Assembly (NCBI GenBank): GCA_902500825.1
Contig: CABVRX010000002.1
Location: forward strand, 148,453 to 212,452
Direction of reading: 5' to 3'
Length of the DNA stretch: 64,000 bases
DNA from: an uncultured Nitrospira sp.
GTDB lineage: Bacteria > Nitrospirota > Nitrospiria > Nitrospirales > Nitrospiraceae
The stretch's first letter is position 1. The number at the start of each line of letters is the position of its first letter. This document shows, piece by piece, positions 1 through 8,387 of this stretch. The notes below the pieces were generated by a model. It had not been told where the DNA came from. It made no database searches and saw only the letters and a list, made by a program, of their open reading frames with translations. Both the position numbers and the translations under genes were made by a program.

Positions 1-109
1 CGTCGTGTTTATCGCCATTGTCAGCCTGGCTGCGCTTGTGGCTCTTCGGCCTTCCGTCGCAAGGGTGCGAGAGCCCGAGGGAAGTCCTGTTCCGATCGCG
101 GCCAAGTAA
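1..109 (+). CDS. C-terminal end of a membrane protein (partial)
   Basis: An open frame enters from the left edge and stops with TAA at 107-109, leaving 35 residues. They begin with a hydrophobic stretch that looks like the end of a transmembrane helix (VVFIAIVSLAALVAL) followed by a short polar tail. It lies 39 bases before the first cytochrome c gene on the same strand, so it may be the last part of an upstream gene of the respiratory operon. Too little is present to name a family. Confidence 0.5.
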   Translation, partial: VVFIAIVSLAALVALRPSVARVREPEGSPVPIAAK

Positions 110-148
110 TCACAGTGTGGAGCGCCTACCAAGGCGGCGGGGATTAGC

Positions 149-964
149 ATGGGGAATATATTCAAAAAGCTTGGCATTGGGTTAGTGGTCGGGGGTGTGC
201 TGGTTGGGATCGCTCACTCACAGGAGCTGCCGTCCTCATTCCAATTGCTGTTCTTCATCGTCTCGCTGATCGGGGCACTGGTGTTCATTCTGCTTGACGC
301 GCGACCACTCAGTACGATGAACGGTGGAAAATCGCTCTTTGCCGTGATTGCATTCTGGATCCTCATGGTGACAGTCTGTGTCGCAGGGGCGTCGCTATTG
401 CCGCAGTTTAATCCCGAAGACGAACGGGCCAAAATAGACAAGCTTTTGGGCAAAGAACGAGCTGCCTCGCAGAAGGGCAAGGCGGAAGAGTTGATTGCAC
501 GGGCGAAGGCCCTGGATGAGCAGGTCAAAGCTCTTGAAGAGCGACTCAAGGGTCTGGGTGGTGGACAAGTTGCAACTGCGTCGCAGGCGTCTCACGCGGG
601 AGATAAGCCTTCTTCGGCGCCCGGCGCGACCGCCGGTGGCGGCGATTTCATGAAGGTGGGCGAAGAGCAGTGGCAACTGCAGGAATGTTACAACTGCCAT
701 AAGTTGAGGGGTGAGGGTGGAAAGAAGCGAGGCCCCGAATTGGATAACATCGGCTCGTTGTTGACGGTTGATGAAATTCAACAGAAGATCGCGGACCCCA
801 AGAGCTTCATGGCCGAAGGGTACGAGAAGGAATGGCAGAAGGGTATCATGCCCAACAAGTTTAAAGACCTCATGGATCCCAAGGAAATGCAAGCGCTCGC
901 CGCCTGGCTGGGCACGTTCAAGAATGCCTCGGTGAATACTCCCAAGCCGATCAAGAAAAACTAA
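149..964 (+). CDS. Membrane-anchored mono-haem cytochrome c
   Basis: The 271-residue protein has about three N-terminal hydrophobic helices (residues 8-25, 32-48 and 64-84), an Ala/Lys/Glu-rich coiled-coil linker (about 92-136), a low-complexity hinge, then a cytochrome c domain with one haem-binding motif CYNCH (C180-H184) and a likely axial Met in the GIMPNKF segment. The haem domain should face the periplasm. It overlaps the Rieske gene by one base (TAATG) and starts the operon 149-9413. Its role is probably electron transfer from the bc-type complex to the oxidase or to soluble cytochromes. The family is clear; the exact partner is inferred. ATG 149 was chosen because no earlier in-frame start has a better ribosome site. 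Confidence 0.85.
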   Translation: MGNIFKKLGIGLVVGGVLVGIAHSQELPSSFQLLFFIVSLIGALVFILLDARPLSTMNGGKSLFAVIAFWILMVTVCVAGASLLPQFNPEDERAKIDKLLGKERAASQKGKAEELIARAKALDEQVKALEERLKGLGGGQVATASQASHAGDKPSSAPGATAGGGDFMKVGEEQWQLQECYNCHKLRGEGGKKRGPELDNIGSLLTVDEIQQKIADPKSFMAEGYEKEWQKGIMPNKFKDLMDPKEMQALAAWLGTFKNASVNTPKPIKKN

Positions 965-1899
965 TGCTGCAACCGAAGCTGAAATCCAAGGTCCGGTGCA
1001 CCGACCTCGACATCGGCGAAGTCACGAAAGTCGTGCTCGATCCGCTTTCCCATGAGATCAGCCATATCGTGGTGTCCATGAATGGAAGCGGTGAGCGACA
1101 AGTCGCCATGGGCCATGTCCAGACTGTGACGGACGACTTCGTGCAGTTGCGCGCGCCGTCAACGGACATCCTCGCGTTGCCTCCCTTCAAGCGGGAAGAT
1201 TATGTCACCACCCATGAAGTGGAAATTTCTCACCTTGAAGACAACCTCCATGTGACGCCGGGCGAGGTGTTGGTGCCGTTGCCCGACCTGGAAAAGAACG
1301 TCAAGCGTCGCACATTTTTCATGAATTTCACGCACGTCATCGGGTTCTTGATCGGACTTCCGATCGCCTATCCCATTCTCCGTTTTCTCATGAAACCGAT
1401 GTACGCGGATTTCGACAATGCATGGTTGAACGTGGGAAATGTGAGCAAGATCAAGCAGGACGATGTCGGCGTGCAGTTTAAGTACAAGAAAAAGGTCAAA
1501 GAAGTTTATATGCCGGAGAGCGAAGTCGATAAAAACGTCTGGATTCTCCGAGCGACCCCCGAGCTTCTCGAGAAAGTCTACAAAGACAAGGACATGGAGT
1601 TTCGAGATGCCAGGGGGAAGACGCTCTGGACCAACAAGAAAGACATTCCCTATGTGGCGTTCTCCGGTAAGTGTCCTCATTTGGGCTGCGCATTCAAGTG
1701 GCGGCAGCATAAGACGCTGGGGCAGGTGTTTCTCTGCCCATGCCACTTGAGCATCTACGATGCAGCCGGGACAGTACTCGATGGTCCAGCTCCGCGCGCG
1801 CTCGACGCGTTGCCTTTGAGGGTATCAGCGGGGGGTGACGTCGAAATCATCGATATGGAGTTCAAGGCCGGTACGAAGTCGCAAATCCGGATCATTTGA
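964..1899 (+). CDS. Rieske 2Fe-2S protein with N-terminal PRC-barrel-like domain
   Basis: This 311-residue protein joins an N-terminal PRC-barrel-like domain (about residues 1-85) to a single membrane segment (about 118-141) and a C-terminal Rieske domain. The cluster motifs are CPHLGC (C237, H239) and CPCH (C258, H261), with C242 and C260 placed for the usual disulfide. The motif after the second ligand pair is CPCHLS rather than CPCHGS. Rieske proteins pass electrons from quinol oxidised at the Qo site of cytochrome b to a cytochrome c. The PRC-type head is unlike proteobacterial bc1 Rieske proteins. It is translationally coupled to the cytochrome c upstream and followed at once by cytochrome b, which supports a bc-type complex III. 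Confidence 0.92.
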   Translation: MLQPKLKSKVRCTDLDIGEVTKVVLDPLSHEISHIVVSMNGSGERQVAMGHVQTVTDDFVQLRAPSTDILALPPFKREDYVTTHEVEISHLEDNLHVTPGEVLVPLPDLEKNVKRRTFFMNFTHVIGFLIGLPIAYPILRFLMKPMYADFDNAWLNVGNVSKIKQDDVGVQFKYKKKVKEVYMPESEVDKNVWILRATPELLEKVYKDKDMEFRDARGKTLWTNKKDIPYVAFSGKCPHLGCAFKWRQHKTLGQVFLCPCHLSIYDAAGTVLDGPAPRALDALPLRVSAGGDVEIIDMEFKAGTKSQIRII

Positions 1900-1910
1900 A
1901 AGCTGGCGAC

Positions 1911-3038
1911 ATGGACAGCAAGCAATCTACTCCCGTAACGATTCCCGATCATCAGCCCAGCGCGATCGAAAAGCTCGTGGCTTTCCTTGACGAACGAGTC
2001 GGCCTCAAGGAAATGCAGGCCAAGATGCTCAACGAACCGATCCCCGGCGGTTCCCGTTGGGCCTATGTCTTTGGGTCTATCCTGTTATTCATTTTCGCCA
2101 TGCAGGCGCTGACGGGCACGTTGCTCATGTTCTATTATGTGCCGACAGCCGACCACGCTTGGGCCAGTACACAATATATTATTCATGATGTCGATTATGG
2201 GTGGTTCCTTCTGGGTTATCACTTTTGGGGATCCAGCGCCATGGTCGTCTGTGTTATTGCTCACATGTCCCAGGTGTTTCTCTGGGGCGCCTATAAAAAA
2301 CCGCGAGAGTTACTCTGGATCGTCGGCCTGGCTCTGTTCGGTGTTGTGATCACCTTCGGTTTTACCGGCTACCTTTTGCCCTGGGACCAACGGGCGTTCT
2401 GGGCGACGACCGTGGGTGTCGAAATTTTGGATAAAACCCCCATTGTCGGTGATTTTATCGCCAGATTTCTGAAAGGCGGTCCGACTCCCGGTCAGATGAC
2501 CTTGAGTCGATTCTTCGTTCTCCATGTGATGATTCTTCCGGCGGCGCTCATGGCCCTAGCCGGATTGCATCTGTTTCTGTTCCGCGTCGCGGCCCCGGCG
2601 GGACCCTTCACCGGTACGGTAGAGGAAATCAAAGCAAAGACCGACTATTTCTTTCCCCGTCAAATTTGGAAAGACATGGTCGGCATGGCATTCGTCTTCG
2701 TGAGTATCTGTGCCTTGGCTCTCTGGGAGCCGGTCGTCTTATTGGATGAGGCGGCGCCGGATCCAGGGGACTACCATCCCGAACCGGAATGGTATTTTCT
2801 GTTCTACTTCCAGTTGCTCAGATTGAAATTGTTCGCCGGGGAGTTCGGTCAATTTCTGGGTGCCGTGGCGTTGCCGGTCGCCTTCATGGCATTGCTGGTC
2901 GCGCTTCCGTTCATCGACAAGGATCCCGAACGGAATATTTTTAAACGACCGATCGCTTTGATCAGTTGGATTGCCATCATGGTGGTGATCGTCTTGTTCA
3001 CGGTCGCATCGGTGATCAACAGAGAGTTTTTGGACTGA
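1911..3038 (+). CDS. Cytochrome b of a bc-type complex (b6-like, fused with subunit IV part)
   Basis: A 375-residue multi-helix membrane protein. The first haem-ligand pair HFWGSSAMVVCVIAH has 13 residues between the histidines. The second pair HVMILPAALMALAGLH has 14, which is the spacing of cytochrome b6 rather than bc1 cytochrome b. The Qo-site PEWY motif occurs later (PEPEWYFLFYF), so the b6 part and the subunit IV part are in one chain. It oxidises quinol and reduces quinone across the membrane with the Rieske protein encoded just before it. ATG 1911 is used; an in-frame TTG at 1896 overlaps the Rieske stop and would add five residues. Confidence 0.93.
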   Translation: MDSKQSTPVTIPDHQPSAIEKLVAFLDERVGLKEMQAKMLNEPIPGGSRWAYVFGSILLFIFAMQALTGTLLMFYYVPTADHAWASTQYIIHDVDYGWFLLGYHFWGSSAMVVCVIAHMSQVFLWGAYKKPRELLWIVGLALFGVVITFGFTGYLLPWDQRAFWATTVGVEILDKTPIVGDFIARFLKGGPTPGQMTLSRFFVLHVMILPAALMALAGLHLFLFRVAAPAGPFTGTVEEIKAKTDYFFPRQIWKDMVGMAFVFVSICALALWEPVVLLDEAAPDPGDYHPEPEWYFLFYFQLLRLKLFAGEFGQFLGAVALPVAFMALLVALPFIDKDPERNIFKRPIALISWIAIMVVIVLFTVASVINREFLD

Positions 3039-3056
3039 TCCCGGCACACGTTGGCT

Positions 3057-4061
3057 ATGGCTGAAGAACGCGAATCAATGTCTCCGACGAAGATTGGGTT
3101 CGGCATCCTCTGGCCTGCCTGTTGGACCGGCATGCCCATTAAAGCCGTGTTTGCGGTTCTTGCCATGACGATGGGATTGGTGCATTTCGAAGGAAGGTTC
3201 GGTCTTGCTTTTTTGATGCTGTTTGCCAGTCCCGTCACTGTCTTCGCCGCTCCCATCATCATGGCTGTTTTTGAGACGCACTTCGGTGAGGGGATCGGCC
3301 TGCCGCTTATTTTCGGGATGTCCATCCCTGTCGACATCTGGGCGCTGGGATTGGTCGGGCGAACGTTCTTCTTGGAACGGCTTCGGAAAGAGCCGCCCCA
3401 TGATGGGCTTGGTTTTGCGATCTGGTGGAGGGCGGCGATCATTGGGACGTTCTTTCTCCCGCTCCTTTGGTGGATCGTCAGCCGTGTCACGGAGACCGCC
3501 ATTTCCGCCTCGCACTCGATGGCTGAAATGGACAGCATGAGACATCTGTTCGACACCGGGCTTCCGATCGCAGAACGAATCGGTCTCGAACTCACGATCT
3601 GGGGATCCATCTCGTCGGCCGTTCTGATCGTTCTGGCGCTCATCGGGATATCCATACTTGGACAGATCATTCGACGCATGGCCGAAAACTCTCGTCCGGT
3701 CTCCGAAAATTATCAAGGGATCGTGACCCGCTGGGATTTGATGCGTGTGCCGACCGACCAAGGGTTGTTGCTGGCTTCATTTGTGGGTGTCGGCGTGGTC
3801 CTGTCGCTCATGTTTTGGACCATCCTTCCCGTGACGACTCCGCATCCGCATGATTGCTGTAAGAAGCCCGAGGTGCAAGCCGAACCGGCGTTCAAACCGA
3901 CCGAATCATTGAATAAGAATGCGCAGAGGATTGCGTCGCTTGCGGCGCAAGTTGAGGCCATGGAACGGCAAAAGGCCGACACAAAGGGTCAGAAGGAAAA
4001 GGGCAAGGGAAAGGCCGAAACCGGACCAGCCAAGGAATCCTCTGCCAATACGAAACCGTAA
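3057..4061 (+). CDS. Multi-spanning membrane protein of the respiratory operon, function unknown
   Basis: About 334 residues with roughly six hydrophobic helices in the first 270 residues, then a hydrophilic tail rich in Lys, Glu and Ala (about 285-334). A motif PHPHDCCKKPE with vicinal cysteines lies just after the last helix. I do not recognise a named domain. Position between cytochrome b and the bd-like oxidase suggests an accessory or membrane-anchoring subunit of the complex. Several starts are possible (TTG 3051, ATG 3057, ATG 3078); none has a strong ribosome site. The charged tail resembles the coiled-coil linkers of the neighbouring cytochromes and may be a protein-contact region. 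Confidence 0.7.
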   Translation: MAEERESMSPTKIGFGILWPACWTGMPIKAVFAVLAMTMGLVHFEGRFGLAFLMLFASPVTVFAAPIIMAVFETHFGEGIGLPLIFGMSIPVDIWALGLVGRTFFLERLRKEPPHDGLGFAIWWRAAIIGTFFLPLLWWIVSRVTETAISASHSMAEMDSMRHLFDTGLPIAERIGLELTIWGSISSAVLIVLALIGISILGQIIRRMAENSRPVSENYQGIVTRWDLMRVPTDQGLLLASFVGVGVVLSLMFWTILPVTTPHPHDCCKKPEVQAEPAFKPTESLNKNAQRIASLAAQVEAMERQKADTKGQKEKGKGKAETGPAKESSANTKP

Positions 4062-4086
4062 TTTGAGAGGTGATGAGGTGAGTGCC

Positions 4087-5937
4087 ATGCAACAAGGGGT
4101 CGGAATGATTCAACGAGCTCTCCAGGTTGTCGGAGGTCACGGTGGATGGCTCGCAGGTCTCTTGTTGACGGCCGGCTGGCTTGTGCTTCCTTCAATCGGA
4201 CTCGCGGCGGAAGGTGCGGCGGCCGGTCCCACTGAATATCGTGACATCCCTTACATCGGCAGTCGGAATCTCGTCTGGATCGTCGCACAGCTGCACCTCC
4301 TTCTTGCCGGGTTCGTCCTGGGCGTGCCGATCTTCGCGTGGCTGTGCGAAGTCATCGCATGGAGAGGAGGCGAACAGCGCTACGACAAGCTTGCGAAGGA
4401 ATTTACCAAACTCCTCACGTCGGCCTATGCGACCACCGCGCTCTTCGGCGGGATCCTGTTGTTTCTGTTGGTGGCGTTCTACCCCAAGCTCATGAATTAT
4501 TTGACGGATGTCTTCTTTCCGTCCTTTTTGCTCTACTGCCTGCTGTTTCTGCTCGAAACCGCGACGCTCTATCTGTATTGGTACGGGTGGGATGCGATGC
4601 AGTATGGCAATAAGAAAACATTGCACATATTTCTGGGGTTTCTGCTGAACTTTTTCGCCTTGTTCATCATGATTGTGCCCAATGCTTGGGCCACGTTCCA
4701 GTCCAGTCCGGTCGTCATCTCCGAAGGCACGGCCTTCGAACGTGCCTGGGCTGCGACATGGAATCCGACATGGTGGCCGATCAACATCCATCGGCTCATC
4801 GCCAACGTCGTGCTCGGTGGGTATATCTGCGGCGCCTATGCCGGAGTTCGGTATTTGTCGGTCAAGAGTACCGAGGATCGGGAGCATTACGATTGGATGG
4901 GTTATGTCGGAAACTTTATCGGCGTGTTCGGTCTGCTCGCTCTGCCCTTTGCCGGTTACTGGCTGATGCGGGAGATCTATCAGTACAACCAGCAGATGGG
5001 CATTACGTTAATGGGAGGATTCCTATCATGGCTCTTCATCATCCAAGCCATGCTGATCGGAGTCCTGTTCCTTGGTTCGAACTATTACTTCTGGTTGGGC
5101 ATCACCTATCGAATTCCCGGATCGGAGGGGAAGTACCGACGGGCCATGTTGATGATGCTGGTCAGCCTCCTGCTCTGTCTCGCGGTCTGGATGACGCCGC
5201 ACTCGCTCGTCGCCAGCATCGAAGAAGCGCAAAAAATGGGAGGAGCCCATCACCCCTTGCTCGGCGTTCTGGGCGTCATGTCGGCCAAAATGACCGTATC
5301 GAACCTCATGATCCTCATTACCTTCATGAGTTTCGTCATGTATTGGCGGGCAGGGAAACAAGATACAGCCGGATGGGCCAAACTGGGAAAGGCTGTCATG
5401 GGCGCGGTGTTGGTGTTAGCCAGCCTCGCGGTCATCGTTCTCGGTGTGTGGGGATACTTCGTGCCGGCCATCGTGCGCATCAATTATTTCTCCACCTCTC
5501 AGGTGCTGATCGTCATCTTCGTCATTCTGACCATCACGCCGCTGACCGCGCTGTTGCTGAAAAGCGCCAGAACGACGACGGAAATGGTGTGGGGCAGTAT
5601 GCCTCCGCGCGCAGGATATGCTCTGGTTCTCAATGCCGTGATGGTCATCCTTCTCATGACATTGATGGGCTACGCGCGATCCTCGTCCCGCGTCCATTGG
5701 CACGTGTACGGCGTGATGCGGGATTCGTCGCCCTATGCGTACTCGCCGGCTCTCGGCAGCGCATCGTTGATCATGGCCTTCTGCACGTTTTCCTTCTGCA
5801 TCCTCGTGGCGTTTATCTTCTGGGTCGCCACCATGGGCGATAAGTACAAGGCTGCCGCAGGGGCAGGAAAGGGAGAGCTGCCGCACGGCATTCCGGCGAT
5901 GGCCGGAGGGGCTCCGGAGGAACGACAACAGACTTGA
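4087..5937 (+). CDS. Cytochrome bd-like oxidase subunit I (CydA-like), C-terminally extended
   Basis: A membrane protein of 616 residues with about 13-14 helices. The N-terminal half follows CydA: AQLHLLLAGFVLG holds the His equivalent to the haem b595 ligand, and the segment NPTWWPINIHRLIANVVLGG matches the CydA region with the haem b558 His. The second half is not CydB-like and has further helices and histidines (TPHSL, GAHHPLLGVLG). No cydB lies in the operon. In Nitrospira, bd-like proteins of this kind have been proposed as part of the terminal oxidase or of a quinone-linked complex; which reaction this one catalyses cannot be read from sequence. ATG 4087 is preceded by GAGG; GTG 4078 with GAGAGG is an alternative. 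Confidence 0.85.
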   Translation: MQQGVGMIQRALQVVGGHGGWLAGLLLTAGWLVLPSIGLAAEGAAAGPTEYRDIPYIGSRNLVWIVAQLHLLLAGFVLGVPIFAWLCEVIAWRGGEQRYDKLAKEFTKLLTSAYATTALFGGILLFLLVAFYPKLMNYLTDVFFPSFLLYCLLFLLETATLYLYWYGWDAMQYGNKKTLHIFLGFLLNFFALFIMIVPNAWATFQSSPVVISEGTAFERAWAATWNPTWWPINIHRLIANVVLGGYICGAYAGVRYLSVKSTEDREHYDWMGYVGNFIGVFGLLALPFAGYWLMREIYQYNQQMGITLMGGFLSWLFIIQAMLIGVLFLGSNYYFWLGITYRIPGSEGKYRRAMLMMLVSLLLCLAVWMTPHSLVASIEEAQKMGGAHHPLLGVLGVMSAKMTVSNLMILITFMSFVMYWRAGKQDTAGWAKLGKAVMGAVLVLASLAVIVLGVWGYFVPAIVRINYFSTSQVLIVIFVILTITPLTALLLKSARTTTEMVWGSMPPRAGYALVLNAVMVILLMTLMGYARSSSRVHWHVYGVMRDSSPYAYSPALGSASLIMAFCTFSFCILVAFIFWVATMGDKYKAAAGAGKGELPHGIPAMAGGAPEERQQT

Positions 5938-5975
5938 CGAAAGTTTTGATGGTTATATTGTGAGTTTTGATTTAA

Positions 5976-6003
5976 GCACTCAGCGCTCAACGCTCAGCAC
6001 TTA
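5976..6003 (+). repeat. Short ACTCAGCRCT-type intergenic repeat
   Basis: The 80-base gap between the oxidase gene and the next cytochrome contains a tandem of near-identical units (AGCACTCAGCGCTCAACGC and so on). The same units recur at 43811-43839, where they form one arm of a hairpin. It is a dispersed repeat of unknown role. Confidence 0.5.
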
Positions 6004-6017
6004 ACATTCGAGGGTCT

Positions 6018-6644
6018 ATGAACGAAGTCGCGCAACTACAATTGATCGCACTGTCGATCGTCGGGGTCGGAATTCTGATCCTGCTGTTCATCAAGGCCAC
6101 ATTCGTCCGGGTCACAGGATTTGTCGCCATCGTGCTGGGGTTGTTTTCGCTCATGTCGCTTGCCGTGCCGCAGCTGGCGTCTCTCCCTCCAGCCGAGGAG
6201 AAGATCGATATCGCCAATATCAAGACCCCGACGGACATTGCCGCCATCGGGCAGACGGTGTTCTTCAGCAAAGGCCAATGTGCGCTGTGCCATTCTATCG
6301 GCCCCAGTGAATCAGCCCGTTGCCCGGATTTGAAGGGAATCGGCGCAAAGTTGAGCAAGGATTTCCTTTATGAAAGTCTGACGGATCCTCAAGCGTTCGT
6401 GTATCAGGACTATCGGCATGGGGGGGTACCGAAGGAATATCCCGCAACGATGCCGGCAATCAATAAGGACCCGATCGGACTCTCGAAGAACGAAATTTTG
6501 GCCATCATTGCATTTCTGCAGCAAATGAGCGGCGAGCCTGTCTCCATCAGCGTGACGGATCTGGAAATACCGGGCAAGGCGCCGTCGGCTCCAGTCAAAG
6601 CAGCGGAATCTTCGTTGGTCGCCGAGGCATCACGGAATCAATGA
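6018..6644 (+). CDS. Membrane-anchored mono-haem cytochrome c
   Basis: The 208-residue protein has two N-terminal helices (about 7-23 and 29-53) and a periplasmic cytochrome c domain with haem motif CALCH (C88-H92). A likely distal Met lies in the ATMPAINK segment. The C-terminal 35 residues are Ala/Ser/Glu-rich and probably disordered. A purine-rich site (CGAGGG) precedes ATG 6018. The gene belongs to the same operon as the bc and bd-like genes. Its role is inferred to be electron transfer to or from the bd-like subunit. Confidence 0.87.
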   Translation: MNEVAQLQLIALSIVGVGILILLFIKATFVRVTGFVAIVLGLFSLMSLAVPQLASLPPAEEKIDIANIKTPTDIAAIGQTVFFSKGQCALCHSIGPSESARCPDLKGIGAKLSKDFLYESLTDPQAFVYQDYRHGGVPKEYPATMPAINKDPIGLSKNEILAIIAFLQQMSGEPVSISVTDLEIPGKAPSAPVKAAESSLVAEASRNQ

Positions 6645-6651
6645 GCAGAGT

Positions 6652-6780
6652 GTCAGGATGTTCAAAATGGCCTTTCAGCAAGACCGCAACGAACAAAGAG
6701 GCGAAACGTGCTTTTTGTCGTACGTTGAGCCTCTGCGTGATGTGAGAACGCAGCTGGAGGACTTTTTCAACATCCTGCTA
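6652..6780. repeat. Palindromic intergenic element, about 130 bp, MITE/REP-like
   Basis: The gap between two cytochrome genes is almost filled by an inverted-repeat element. The ends TCAGGATGTTCAAAATGGCC and GGACTTTTTCAACATCCTGC are imperfect reverse complements. A second nested stem inside pairs AGAGGC with GCCTCT and AACGT with ACGTT. The element ends directly before the GGGAGG ribosome site of the next gene. I recall similar palindromes scattered in Nitrospira genomes, but cannot verify this here. It could act as an RNA hairpin that tunes expression within the operon. Confidence 0.7.
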
Positions 6781-6791
6781 GGGAGGAACGT

Positions 6792-7508
6792 ATGGGCGCG
6801 TTAGGCAAGCCGATCATTCTCATGGTAGCCATGTACCTGTTCCTGAAGTTTGTGCTGCCCAATATACCAGGCTCGGCACCTCTTCCTTCCAGTCTGATAT
6901 TCCTCTACCTCTTGCTGACAGCATCCGGCATCGTGATCTTTGAAACATTGAGCGGAGAGTCAAAAGATGCTTTTTGGGGACCGATCCAACGGTTCCTGAC
7001 CGGTGAAAATATCCGAGGTCTACAAGCCCTTCGCTATGGGGTGCTCATTCTGTTTCCTCTTCTGGTTGGATGGCAAACCTACGGCAGTACTGCAACAAGT
7101 GATCTTCCACCGATAGAGAGCCGAACGATTCATCCTGCACCGCCAGGGGAATATACCGGTCTCTCGAACCCCGTTCCCAAGACTCCGGACAATATCATGC
7201 AAGGGAAGGGGTTCTACGCGGCCTTTTGTTCGCCCTGTCATGGCGGGAACTTTGACGGCAAGGGACCTGCGGCTCGTGGTTTTATTCCGGCGCCTGCCAA
7301 TTTTGCCGATCCAACGACCATTGCCATGTTGCAGGAGAGCTATTTGTTCTGGCGCATCAAGAAGGGCGGGGTCGGCCTCCCGATCGAAGGTACGCCGTGG
7401 AAGTCCGCTATGCCTCGCTGGGAAGTGGAGTTACCGGACGAATGGATTTGGAAAATCATTATGGGTGAATACGACGGAGCCCATCAATCCCCGCGAACAT
7501 GGGAGTAA
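6792..7508 (+). CDS. Membrane-anchored mono-haem cytochrome c
   Basis: The 238-residue protein has three predicted helices (about 7-22, 33-52 and 73-88) and a cytochrome c domain with motif CSPCH (C146-H150). The conserved WKSAMPRWE near residue 200 may supply the distal Met. A strong ribosome site, GGGAGG, sits eight bases before ATG 6792. Together with the two earlier cytochromes it gives the operon three single-haem, membrane-bound domains with different architectures. They may form a wire between the bc part and the bd-like part, or between the complex and the haem-b subunit downstream. Confidence 0.87.
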   Translation: MGALGKPIILMVAMYLFLKFVLPNIPGSAPLPSSLIFLYLLLTASGIVIFETLSGESKDAFWGPIQRFLTGENIRGLQALRYGVLILFPLLVGWQTYGSTATSDLPPIESRTIHPAPPGEYTGLSNPVPKTPDNIMQGKGFYAAFCSPCHGGNFDGKGPAARGFIPAPANFADPTTIAMLQESYLFWRIKKGGVGLPIEGTPWKSAMPRWEVELPDEWIWKIIMGEYDGAHQSPRTWE

Positions 7509-7557
7509 AGGGGAGGAACAGCGTGGAACGTAGTTGTGTAGGGAGAACGAGGACAGC

Positions 7558-8385
7558 ATGAAACCGGCGAGTCAAATGATGAAGCAGGTTCTGCGCGGTG
7601 GATCGGCAGTCATCGCAAGTCTGATCATCTGCGGCGCATCTCTCACGTTTGCACAAGAGAGTGTGGCGGTTCGGGCGGCCCTCGTGACCGGAGGGCTACC
7701 CCTTGACGATCCGAATGCGGCAGCCTGGAGTGCTGCGGCCCCGGCATCGTTCCCGATGTCGCCGCAAGTCCATTGGCCGAACCGCATTCAGGAAGTCACC
7801 GTCAAAGATGTGGCCGTACGGGCACTACACGACGGGAAACAGGTCGCATTTCTTGTGGAATACACCGATCCGACTCAAGATCAGGACGACGGGGCAGCGC
7901 TCGAATTCATGGTCGGTGACAAGAAGGCGCATTTTGCGCATGGGCAACCGATGCTGCAGGTCGAAGGTGGACCGGTTAATATTTGGTTCTGGAAAAATAA
8001 GGCCGGCAAAGCCGTCGATATGAGTGCAAAAGGCTTCGGCACATTGAAGCCACAAGTTCATCAAGACGTGGCAGCGAAGGGTCTCTATTCAAACGGGACC
8101 TGGAAAATCGTCTTTTCCCGCACTCTATCGACTGAACATCCCGAAGAGGATGTTCAAATTACACCGGGGCAATTTATCAGTATTGCGTTTGCCGTATGGG
8201 ACGGCCGAAAAGATGCTGCGGGTGAGTTGGTCGAAAAGGGGTCTCAAAAAGCCGTCTCCTCGTGGTGGTATTTCCGAGCCGATGCACCGCCGGACTATTC
8301 CAGCTACATGTACGCGGCGATAGCCGCCGCATTGGCCTTGGGGTTTCAGTTTGTCCTGATCAGAAAACTCAAGAAAGGGCAGTGA
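7558..8385 (+). CDS. Haem-b binding subunit, ethylbenzene dehydrogenase gamma type
   Basis: A 275-residue protein with a Sec signal peptide (about residues 1-35), a beta-sandwich domain of the ethylbenzene dehydrogenase/DMSO-reductase-family gamma subunit type, and a C-terminal helix (about 246-265) anchoring it to the membrane. In this family one haem b is bound between a Met and a Lys and carries electrons between a molybdoenzyme and other redox proteins. In Nitrospira, nxrC candidates belong to the same family. No molybdopterin subunit is in the window, so here it probably serves the cytochrome complex. ATG 7558 follows GAACGAGG; an upstream in-frame start at 7534 would spoil the signal peptide. 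Confidence 0.8.
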   Translation: MKPASQMMKQVLRGGSAVIASLIICGASLTFAQESVAVRAALVTGGLPLDDPNAAAWSAAAPASFPMSPQVHWPNRIQEVTVKDVAVRALHDGKQVAFLVEYTDPTQDQDDGAALEFMVGDKKAHFAHGQPMLQVEGGPVNIWFWKNKAGKAVDMSAKGFGTLKPQVHQDVAAKGLYSNGTWKIVFSRTLSTEHPEEDVQITPGQFISIAFAVWDGRKDAAGELVEKGSQKAVSSWWYFRADAPPDYSSYMYAAIAAALALGFQFVLIRKLKKGQ

Positions 8386-8387
8386 GC

